A stretch of 32,422 nucleotides of DNA, taken from NCBI GenBank assembly GCA_964640435.1, contig CAZXFJ010000006.1:1-32422 (forward strand), written 5' to 3'. The position numbers were made by a program, and so were the translations under genes. The DNA comes from GWA1-39-11 sp964640435. Lineage in GTDB: Bacteria > Patescibacteriota > Microgenomatia > Levybacterales > GWA1-39-11. Within the stretch, counting starts at the first letter, position 1; each line of letters begins with the position of its first letter. Below, one piece after another: positions 21,362-30,200 of this stretch. The notes beneath the pieces were generated by a model. The model saw only the letters and a program-made list of their open reading frames with translations, searched no databases and was not told the origin of the DNA.

Positions 21362-22564
21362 ATGATTCGTATTATATCTAAGGGCTTAATTGTATTATTT
21401 GCAGTTTTATTAGCATTATTATCAGCAGAAATATACCTTAGAACTGCCTACCCCCAGTCTACAATCGATAACGTATTATCTTTTTATAATTACAGTTGTT
21501 ACCAAGCGCTTCCCTATTATTTTATTGGTTTAAAACCAAATTCCAATTGCACCTTTGCATCAAACGATGAGTCATTTGAACCTTTCACTGTAAGAGTTAA
21601 TAGCCTTGGTCTAAGAGGTGACGAAGTATTAACCACTAAACCTGAAAATAAAACAAGAATTCTTTTTGTTGGTGATTCTTATACTTTTGGTCTTGGAGTT
21701 AAAGAAGAAAATACATTTTCGTCTGTTGTTAAAAAATTACTAAATCAAAAAATAAAGGATAAGGGATTTGAAACTCTAAATGCTGGCGTCCCGGCAACAG
21801 GTCCCGGTTATGATTATCTTTTTATTAAAAACACTGGCTTATCTTTAAAACCTGATGTAATAATTGTGGGCTTCTATATGCAAAATGATATTCCAGATAT
21901 GATATCTCATCATTGGAATAAAGATAAATATGGCCTGCCGACTAAAATCGTTTCAAAGAGTGTACATGTTGAACAAGGAAAATTACTTCCTATTAATACT
22001 CCTTTAAAGTATTCAGTACCTATTCTCAAACACTCACACTTATTTTCTCTATTAACTGATTTATTACCCACGGAATATACGGATCCTACCATTAGAAATG
22101 ATGAGGCAACTAAGCAAGATTTAATAATTACACCCGAAACCTGCTTATATAAGTATAATTGCCATACTCTCGATGAACTAAAAAAAGATACTAAAAAAGT
22201 ATATCTTGAGATGAAAAAATTGGCAGATAAAAATAATATTAAATTCATAGTTGTGCATATACCAGCTCCTTATCAGATAACACCCAAAAGTAATTTATTT
22301 ACATTTAACATTCCTATTCCGCTACTTCCTAAGGAAAAGAATTATCCATACGATGAATTTAATTCCTTTTTCAAAAAAAACAATATAGATTATATTGATC
22401 CGAGAAAAGAGTTAAGAGAATACAAAGAGGATTTATATTACTTAAGAGATAATCATTTTAATGCAGCAGGTCATAAAGCGATAGCCAAAATAATTAGCGA
22501 CAATCTAATTGAATATTTTAATCCAACTGCGAGTGCTTCAACTTCTGCGAAGAAGATAAATTAG
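21362..22564 (+). CDS. Membrane-anchored SGNH/GDSL hydrolase-like protein
   Basis: The 400-residue product has one N-terminal membrane span (about 5-25) and an outer SGNH domain. Block I is VGDSYTFG with nucleophile S106, block II is LNAGVPATG (G142), block III is FYMQND (N175) and block V is RDNHFNAAGH near residue 362 (Asp and His of the triad). Such proteins remove or move O-acyl groups on surface polysaccharides; AlgX/AlgJ-like and DltD-like enzymes share this fold. With glycosyltransferases on both sides, trimming or acylation of a surface glycan is a fair inference. The C-terminal tail is Ser/Thr/Ala-rich and short. Confidence 0.75.
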   Translation: MIRIISKGLIVLFAVLLALLSAEIYLRTAYPQSTIDNVLSFYNYSCYQALPYYFIGLKPNSNCTFASNDESFEPFTVRVNSLGLRGDEVLTTKPENKTRILFVGDSYTFGLGVKEENTFSSVVKKLLNQKIKDKGFETLNAGVPATGPGYDYLFIKNTGLSLKPDVIIVGFYMQNDIPDMISHHWNKDKYGLPTKIVSKSVHVEQGKLLPINTPLKYSVPILKHSHLFSLLTDLLPTEYTDPTIRNDEATKQDLIITPETCLYKYNCHTLDELKKDTKKVYLEMKKLADKNNIKFIVVHIPAPYQITPKSNLFTFNIPIPLLPKEKNYPYDEFNSFFKKNNIDYIDPRKELREYKEDLYYLRDNHFNAAGHKAIAKIISDNLIEYFNPTASASTSAKKIN

Positions 22565-22585
22565 TTTGAATATTTTCGAAAACGG

Positions 22586-23287
22586 TCACTTATCAAATAG
22601 ATAAATTAATGTTTCGATTCCATATTTTATCGACTTAAAAGGACTTATTGATGATGAGTCTTTTTTATATCGAGTTTTAACAGGTATTTCACCTACTTTT
22701 ATTTTTTTTCTTATTGCCCAAATTAAAACTTGCTGATCAAAAACAAAGTCATCTGAAAACTTACTAAATGGAATTTTTTTCAAAGACTCCCGAGTAAATG
22801 CACGAAACCCAGTATGAAATTCTGATAAATTTGTATCTAAAATTATATTCTGTATAGAAGTTAATAATCTATTACCCAAGTATTTATAACTTGGCATTCC
22901 TCCAACTATTGCCTCTTTTCTTGTCCTAATTCTAGTACCAAGCATTATGTCAAACTTTTTCTCTTTGATTGGTTCTATTAAATCCGATAACCTTTTAGGG
23001 TCATATTGATAATCGGGATGAATCATTACTACAATATCCGCTCCAAGCTCTAAGGCTTGTTTGTAGCAAGTTTTTTGATTACCTCCATACCCTTTATTTA
23101 CTTTATGCATAAAAGTTTTTATACCAAGACCTTTTGATAGTTCAACTGTTTTATCGTGGCTTGCATCATCGACTAATATAATTTCTGAGACAAGTTTTTT
23201 GGGAATTGCCTCATAAGTTTTTTTAAGTGTTTTTGCTGCATTATAAGCTGGCATTACAACTATAACTTTATGTTTTTTATTGAACAT
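22586..23287 (-). CDS. Family 2 glycosyltransferase, DPM1-like
   Basis: The 233-residue GT-A enzyme has VVMPAYNAAKTL at residues 10-21, IILVDDASHDKT (about 36-47) and NKGYGGNQKT, as in dolichyl/undecaprenyl-phosphate mannose synthases. The metal-binding region is HPDYQYDP, where family members usually have DADxQHDP, so the first Asp is replaced by His. There is no C-terminal membrane domain. It probably makes the polyprenyl-phosphate sugar used by the GT-C enzymes at 13377, 15358 and 17316. TATAAT lies at 23308-23303, 15 nt before the ATG, predicting a short leader of about 8 nt. Confidence 0.85.
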   Translation of the reverse strand: MFNKKHKVIVVMPAYNAAKTLKKTYEAIPKKLVSEIILVDDASHDKTVELSKGLGIKTFMHKVNKGYGGNQKTCYKQALELGADIVVMIHPDYQYDPKRLSDLIEPIKEKKFDIMLGTRIRTRKEAIVGGMPSYKYLGNRLLTSIQNIILDTNLSEFHTGFRAFTRESLKKIPFSKFSDDFVFDQQVLIWAIRKKIKVGEIPVKTRYKKDSSSISPFKSIKYGIETLIYLFDK

Positions 23288-23337
23288 ATATATAATGCCA
23301 CAATTATATTATGTTTTTGAAAACTTGATAGAGGTAA

Positions 23338-24039
23338 TTATTCTTTAGTTTGTATGTAGTTTTGAATATCAACGGTATCCCACATGCTCTCAGGTACCCA
23401 AAGTGTTTTAAAGTGAGCAAATTCATTCCATCCTACACCTAATGCTTGACCTTTTTTACCTAATTTTGCTGCTATTTGGCTAGGATAATTTGAAAACTGT
23501 GTACGACCATAAACTACAATCATTTTTTTACCCTTGGTTAAATTATTAATTTGACTCTTAATCTCACCCATATTTAATTTCCCGTTTTTGTCAATTAAAT
23601 TTGTATTATATACAGGCACACTTACTGCTGTTTTAATATGTCCTTCGTTAAATTCTTTTGCTGATCGCACATCAATCAATGCATAATCTTTATTGTTTTC
23701 CTTTATCAAGTTAAGTAAATCAATAGGGTCCATTCTTGATGTTGTAGAATTACCACTAAACAGTTCGATCGAAGGCATACTTGACATAAAAAAAGTAGGA
23801 GTTGAAAAACTAATATTTATTCTATTAAACAAGAGGCTTAGCAGTAGAAATACAATTAATATTGTTACTAACAGAGTTCCTGCAAATATCCATAAAAATT
23901 CAAATGGCTTTTTAAGTATTTCACGTCTTAAAGAAATTGCTACAAAATCATACCAAGCAACAAAAAATTTACTACTTTCTTTTTTGAGCTTATTTATATC
24001 CTCAGGTTTTTTATCAAAGATGCTATCTCGGGCAGGCAT
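23338..24039 (-). CDS. Membrane-anchored rhodanese-like protein lacking the active Cys
   Basis: The 233-residue product has one membrane span (about 49-70) and a rhodanese domain at about 103-215. It keeps the ALIDVRSAKEFNEGHIKTAV strand-loop and LGVGWNEF near the end. The active-site loop, usually VVYC followed by a small-residue loop, reads IVVYGRTQFSN, with Gly178 in place of the sulfur-carrying Cys. It cannot act as a classical sulfurtransferase and may be a binding or phosphatase-dead scaffold. It follows the MacB-like permease in the same direction. TATAAA lies 8 nt before the ATG, giving it its own leaderless promoter. Confidence 0.8.
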   Translation of the reverse strand: MPARDSIFDKKPEDINKLKKESSKFFVAWYDFVAISLRREILKKPFEFLWIFAGTLLVTILIVFLLLSLLFNRINISFSTPTFFMSSMPSIELFSGNSTTSRMDPIDLLNLIKENNKDYALIDVRSAKEFNEGHIKTAVSVPVYNTNLIDKNGKLNMGEIKSQINNLTKGKKMIVVYGRTQFSNYPSQIAAKLGKKGQALGVGWNEFAHFKTLWVPESMWDTVDIQNYIQTKE

Positions 24040-24047
24040 AAATAAAG

Positions 24048-24053
24048 TTTATA
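24048..24053 (-). promoter_or_regulatory. -10 box of the rhodanese-like gene
   Basis: TATAAA on the minus strand, 8 nt before the ATG at 24039, in the 38-nt gap after the permease stop. Confidence 0.5.
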
Positions 24054-24077
24054 GAATTCTTACAATTTGAGCAATAC

Positions 24078-26198
24078 CTATTCGTAACGAAGTGCATTTA
24101 GGGCTGAAATCTTTTTTGCGCGCATAGCAGGATATATTCCTGTCACGACTCCAACAATAAAGGAGGAGATTAAAATAAATATAATCAGAAAAGGAGGCAC
24201 ATAAGTAAGGTTAATAAACTCACCCCCATGAGTTATAGAATAAAATGAAACAAGAAGAGAGATTACTTTACCAACTATATATCCCATTATTAATCCTCCA
24301 ATTCCTCCTGATAAACCCATTATCATTGCTTCTGAGAGGAAAAGATCTTGAACTTCATCTGTTACCATTCCAATTGTCTTCATACCACCGATTTCACGTG
24401 TTCTCTCGAGTAGCGAAACTGTTAGTGTATTAAACATACCTAGGGAAGCAACACCAAGCGCTACCATTCCCAAAAGTCCAAGTACGATTCTTAAACTTCC
24501 AAATAATGATTCTATCTGAGCCACAGTGTCAGCGGTACTTGATGTATGAAGTCCTAATACCTCAATTTTTTTTCTTGTCTTTGACATATCTTTTTGATCT
24601 GATAAAACTATCTTTGCTTGAGAAAAATTTGTGACCCCAAGATTTTGAACATCAGAGAACGGAACATATAAATATTGATTTAGAGGATCATCAATTACTC
24701 CAACTATTTTATATTCAACATCTTCACTTGATGCTTTACCATCAAGTGTCGGTATTTGACTCTTACTGACTATTAACGAGGCTTTAAGAGTTGTAGATAA
24801 TGCTTTTGATTCGGGAATTCCCAGCAAATTGAGTAAGCTTGTTGAAACAATCGCCTCTCGACTCGATCCTGATTTGAATTTTAATGCAGTTTGCTCTTTT
24901 TTCTTTACATTATTGTCAGCCTGTAAATCTATCAACTCGAGCCCCGCTGAATCACTCCCGACAACTTCTGTATCAAAGGAAAGACTTGAAGAATCTGTCG
25001 CTGTTTCAGCGGCTAAAACTTCACCTTTAGAATCACTTGATGAATCAGTACTTATACCCAAAACTTCCTGCAGCTTGTATTGTTTTGTTACTTGTACATA
25101 TCTTTTCTGAACACACCCCTCAATCCACTCCTGTCGACCATTTTTATCAAGTGAGGGCCTTAGTGAGCTATCAGGATTCTTATCGTAAATCGCCACTATT
25201 CCTTTTATCCATTTACCTAAATTCTGATCTCGGACTGAATCATAGGCGGCACGACCGTCACCATCAAATGGATAGTAATCGGATCCCCAATACTCTTGCC
25301 CCTTGAATCCTCCTTCTACATGCGCTGTGTAACCAAGAATTCTACCATCAGTAGAACACTGATCCCAAACGACTGCAGCATCTTCTGGAATTATATTATA
25401 TAGAACTGTCGCACCAGTAGTTGTAGAGCCAAATTTTTCCAAAGGGATATCAGTTGAAGCACCAGCAACCTGCTCTCCTTTATTACTAAATGATAGTTTG
25501 TTATTTTTAAAAACATTTCCTGATTTTAATTTGTTTGTTAAGAAGTTAAAGTAATCATTAGTTGTCGAATATAAAACCACGTCTGTTGTTGATTTATTAA
25601 GACTTATTCTTCCAACAATTGAAACTATTGGGATTACTTCATCAACTTTAGCAAAACCTTTAATCTTATTGATCGCCTCTCGATTTAGCTTCACAGAAGA
25701 ACTTCCACCTGTGGATACATCAATAACCTTAAGTTCATTTAAGTTTGCTACCTTGTTGATAACGAGCTTTTCTATTCCATATCCAAATGATAAAAGAAGA
25801 ACAATAACTCCTATTCCAAATGACATTCCAGCAATTGTAATAAAGGATCTACTTTTTCTAACTCTTAAATTCTCGAAAGCCAAAAATATAAGGTAAGTTC
25901 TTTTTACTTCAAATGTTCTCACCTTATCCAAGAAGTTAGTTAACTTATTTATATATCTGCCACCGGTTTTTGCCCAAACTGCATCAATTTTTTTAAAAAC
26001 AATACCAAGTAGTGGAATTTTCTCTAGTTGATGGTAAACTTCCGCAAACATTGCGATAAGAAGAAGAATAAAAAAGCTCATAAAAAGCACAGAATATATC
26101 GCACTTTTCTTGATGAAAATAATTAAATTTTTTGGCATATGTATCCAAAAAGATGGACTAAAAATATGTACAAATAATGATTTTATTTTTGATTTCAT
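24078..26198 (-). CDS. MacB/FtsX-type ABC transporter permease
   Basis: The 706-residue product has an extra N-terminal span (about 24-48) and a first FtsX-type span (FITIAGMSFGIGVIVLLLSF, about 118-140). A large outer domain of about 420 residues follows, then three C-terminal spans with the FtsX signature (LLERTREIGGMKTIGMVTDE). This is the MacB mechanotransmission layout. The outer domain is longer than the usual 200-250 residues and carries a Ser/Asp-rich insert near 380-430. Its start overlaps the ATPase stop (ATGA, 26195-26198), so the two form one transporter. The adjacent giant surface protein is a plausible client. Confidence 0.88.
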   Translation of the reverse strand: MKSKIKSLFVHIFSPSFWIHMPKNLIIFIKKSAIYSVLFMSFFILLLIAMFAEVYHQLEKIPLLGIVFKKIDAVWAKTGGRYINKLTNFLDKVRTFEVKRTYLIFLAFENLRVRKSRSFITIAGMSFGIGVIVLLLSFGYGIEKLVINKVANLNELKVIDVSTGGSSSVKLNREAINKIKGFAKVDEVIPIVSIVGRISLNKSTTDVVLYSTTNDYFNFLTNKLKSGNVFKNNKLSFSNKGEQVAGASTDIPLEKFGSTTTGATVLYNIIPEDAAVVWDQCSTDGRILGYTAHVEGGFKGQEYWGSDYYPFDGDGRAAYDSVRDQNLGKWIKGIVAIYDKNPDSSLRPSLDKNGRQEWIEGCVQKRYVQVTKQYKLQEVLGISTDSSSDSKGEVLAAETATDSSSLSFDTEVVGSDSAGLELIDLQADNNVKKKEQTALKFKSGSSREAIVSTSLLNLLGIPESKALSTTLKASLIVSKSQIPTLDGKASSEDVEYKIVGVIDDPLNQYLYVPFSDVQNLGVTNFSQAKIVLSDQKDMSKTRKKIEVLGLHTSSTADTVAQIESLFGSLRIVLGLLGMVALGVASLGMFNTLTVSLLERTREIGGMKTIGMVTDEVQDLFLSEAMIMGLSGGIGGLIMGYIVGKVISLLVSFYSITHGGEFINLTYVPPFLIIFILISSFIVGVVTGIYPAMRAKKISALNALRYE

Positions 26199-27253
26199 TT
26201 GACGTCGTGACTTACACCTTTTAACTTATCTTGCTTAATTTTTTCATTTATCCCCTCAACAAAGTCTTTTTCACCAACAGGTTTTGGTTTTCCTTTTTTT
26301 GTTTCAAGAATTTCTGGTGGAACCGAGGCATTATCTTTTGGTTCATCAATTTTTGTAACTAACTGAACAATCTTGCCATCATGTTGACCCTTAAGGCCAC
26401 TTAGGAATTTTGGATCACGTACATTAATTCCAGTACCATCGTCGCCTTTTTTACCAAGAGACTCACGATTAAAAGGCTGACCCGGCTTACCATCATATAG
26501 TTCAACAACCATTCCATCTATCATGTGAATTATTTTATTTCCATACTTCAAATACTCCAAATCGTGCGTAACCATAATTATCGTTATTCCTTTTTTGTTA
26601 AATTCCATAAAGTGATCAATTAACTGCTGACCAGAGATAGTATCAAGGTTTCCAGTAGGCTCATCTGCAACTATAACTACTGGATCGACCGACAAGGCCC
26701 GAGCAAGGGATATTTTTTGCTGTTGACCTGATGATAAATCCTGTGGTCTATAATCTTTCCAAGGCTGCATACCAACAAGTCCTAAAACCTCATTTACACG
26801 CGAGTCAATTTGTCCATCTTCAAGATTTAGAAGTTTTAATGTAAAAGTAACATTTCCTCCAACACTTAATGATGATATCCATAAAGGCTGTTGATAAATA
26901 ATTCCAACATGATGCCTTCTGTATGTCGCCCTTTTATCTGGATCCATTGCATAGTAATCATCGTTTTCAAGGCTTACGGTTCCAGAAGTTGGAGGTTCAA
27001 GTCCTAAAAGCGTATGAAGAAGAGTTGATTTACCACATCCTGAAGGACCAAAAATAATTACAAAGTCACCCTTCTCTATATCAATATTAATACCTTTTAA
27101 TATCTGTACTTCATTTGGCATACCTATATAAAAAGACTTTTTCACATCTTGCGTTTTTATAAGTGTCCCTGTTTTTGATTCAGATGCCTTAGCACCAATG
27201 GATGTACTCGCAACTTTATCCTTTTTCGCTGTTGATACTTGTTTCTTATCCAT
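26195..27253 (-). CDS. ABC transporter ATPase, LolD/MacB type, with C-terminal extension
   Basis: The 352-residue ATPase has Walker A GPSGCGKST (69-77), Q-loop YQQ (118-120), signature LSSGQQQ (171-177), Walker B VIVADEP (191-197), D-loop GNLD and the H-loop H228. The core matches LolD/MacB ATPases. It adds about 30 hydrophilic residues at the N-terminus and a Lys/Pro-rich tail of about 100 residues (250-352) with no known domain. It pairs with the overlapping permease downstream, and its ATG is 1 nt after the stop of the giant surface protein. MacB systems power extracytoplasmic work rather than transport across the inner membrane itself. Confidence 0.93.
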   Translation of the reverse strand: MDKKQVSTAKKDKVASTSIGAKASESKTGTLIKTQDVKKSFYIGMPNEVQILKGINIDIEKGDFVIIFGPSGCGKSTLLHTLLGLEPPTSGTVSLENDDYYAMDPDKRATYRRHHVGIIYQQPLWISSLSVGGNVTFTLKLLNLEDGQIDSRVNEVLGLVGMQPWKDYRPQDLSSGQQQKISLARALSVDPVVIVADEPTGNLDTISGQQLIDHFMEFNKKGITIIMVTHDLEYLKYGNKIIHMIDGMVVELYDGKPGQPFNRESLGKKGDDGTGINVRDPKFLSGLKGQHDGKIVQLVTKIDEPKDNASVPPEILETKKGKPKPVGEKDFVEGINEKIKQDKLKGVSHDVK

Positions 27254-27254
27254 A

Positions 27255-30200
27255 TTATTTATTTGTTACTCCCCTTAAAAATCCAAATGTCTTTGAAAGA
27301 TTTTCTATAACCAAGTTCAACGCATCTTTTGTTGATTTCGGTGTAACTACTACTGTATCAGGTGAATGACCAATATTGGAAGCCTTATCCTTTGATACAG
27401 ATCGAAGATGATAAATCTTTGATGCAGAAAGACCAGAAATTGTAACTGTATGATTTGTTGTTTTATTTGTATCCTCCTGAGTGCTTTGACTATATGCTGT
27501 GCCCGTTCCTTCAGAATATTCAACCTGGGTTGAAGAGGGCTCATCCGTATCCCATGAGACTACTAGTTGCGCTTTTGCCTGTTCTCCAACTCCAACAATT
27601 GTGCTTTCAACGTTAAAGTTACTTGCCTCGGGAGGTCTTAGGTCAAGTGCGGTTTTAATCGTCTGAACAGGATAAGCTACTTCATTCCCGGCACTGTCAC
27701 GACCCTTAACGAGTATCGTATACGTTGTGTCATCAAGTAGATTTGTCAAAATCACATCATGTGTTTGACGCAATACCAGATTTGCCTGATCAAGAGATGA
27801 TGCTGGTGCAGTTGATGGATAATATGTAACAACAGTAGTTGTAGGGGTATTTGTAGTCCAAACAATTCTAACAGTTGCTGTAGGTTGACCTGCAACTTGT
27901 TGCATCTTAAGTGCCGTAACTTTAGGCTGTGCCAGCGTACTGAAAGTTATATCGTTTCCTTCAAACTCATTACCCTCTGCATCTTCTGCTGTAATTAACA
28001 GATGGTACTCCTCATCTTCATCAAGATCTTCAAGCGCTACGGAATATGTTGATTCACTAGTTGATGTTGAAAGATTTTTCAGACCTCCATAACTTGATGT
28101 AAGCCCGTATTGAATAGATACACTCTCTGCGTACTGCACTGTAAAGCTAACAGTCGCCTCATTAATACTTATTCCAGATACTTTTACTGATGATACAACT
28201 GGTGCCGGATTTGTGGTAAATGTCTGCTCATCACTTGTTCCAACATTTCCATCTTCATCTGTCCATGAAACTTTATAGTAATAAGTTGTTCCCGGAGAAA
28301 GATTCGTTAATGAAATGATATGTGCTGTTGCTTGGGTAGATGAACCAGTTTCAGCCCCATAATCTCCAGATTTTGTTCCATAAGTAACAAATGAATTACT
28401 TGTTCGACTTGTTGACCATGTAATTGTTGCTGTTTTTGTTTTTACAGTTGCTGATGGAGAGGCTGTTAACTCTGCTGCAGCCTCATATTTACCCGTTGGG
28501 TAATCGGTAACTGTAGATGAAGCAGCCGAACAATTATTTGTTGAGTCACATGCTTTAACACAATAGTAATGATCTTCCTGCGTTATATCAGTATCAACAA
28601 ACGATCTACCTGTAGTTGACGCAAGATATGAGAACTGGTCGAAATTAGTAGAACAGCTTGCATTTGCATATGTTGATCCATATATTTTGTACGATGATAC
28701 ACCTGACCCAGATGCATCCGGTGCTTCCCAAGAAATTGCTAATTTCCAGGCTTCCAGGGTTTTTACTGAAATATCTGCGATATCAACTTTTTTTGGAATA
28801 CCTGGAGCTGACGTATCAGCCGTGAATGTAACTTGAGCGTAATTATTGTAATCTATATTACCTGCCTCATCTTTTGCAACAACATACATAATATTGTCTC
28901 CGGGTACTGTTGCATATGCATCAGTTGCAAGATTTGTACTTGAAAGTCCCAACACATTTACATTGTGTGATGTTGGTAATGCATTAACAGAATAGTAATA
29001 CCGAAGTGAAGATTGTGCACCAAAATATGTTGCCGGAGGATCCCATGAAAAGGAGAACTGGTTTACTGTATTTGATGAAGGAGAAACTTGCAAGTTTTGG
29101 GGTGCACTTGGAGCAGTTGCACTATAGTAGTAAGATACGCTTGAGAATGTTGTAGGTTTGTTTCCTGCTGCATCTCGAGCTCTGACATAAAATGTTGAGG
29201 CACCTGTTCCCTCAGCCATCACACCTGAAACAGATGCTGTTTGGGTACCACAAATCTCGGATCCGCTTAAAGTTGTTTTAAAACAATAATCATATACACC
29301 TGATGCAGTATCTGTTGCACCTGACCATGCAAAGTTAAAGTTATTTGTTGCAGTATAACCTGAAGGATCAGCAGTAACAGTTGTTGGATTTTCCGGAGCA
29401 ACATTATCAAATTTATATACAAACGCTGCCCAATCAGATGCAGCAAAATTACCAGCATCATCTACTGCGCGAACTTTAAGATAATATGTTGAACCGGATG
29501 TGAGTCCCGATGCAGTATAGTTTGTTGTTGCCTGAAGTGAACCTGAAATAGAAGCTTGAGCATCAATATCAGTTCCAAAGTAAACATAATATCCTGTAAC
29601 TCCGGAACCATTTGAAGTATCACTCGCTCCTCCAGTTACCTCTGATGCTGGCCATGAAAAGTATGGCGATGAGTGGTTATACCATTGATTTGTAGTTAAT
29701 GATGCTGCAGCAGTTGAAGTTGAATATGCACTTATATCAGTTGGATTTGTTGGAGGAGTTGAATCAGTATAATAATTTACATTGTAACTATTAATAACTC
29801 CAGAATATATTCCATCACCTGAAGTTAAATCAAATTCCACCTGAATATATTGTGCTGCAGGTGAATTAATCTTGTATGTATATGTTGTGTCATTTTGGCT
29901 TTGTTGCGTTGCAGTATTCCATGTACTCCATGTTGAGTTGTCAGATGATGTTCTTGTTTTAACAGTAAGTGTAGTATTTGCTGCTTCTTCATAGTCAACT
30001 TCAATGTCAGCGAACTTATATACAGATCCTAAGTCGATAGTTGGAGTTGTATAACTTCCAGTGTTTTCAAAAGATGAACTTCCACTTTGCATAACGTAAC
30101 TGTATAGCCCATTATTAAATGTGTTGGTTCCGGCTCCGGCTATTACATACATTCTATCCGTGCCATTTCCAGCTGCGGCTCCTCCAGCAGTTATATTTGC

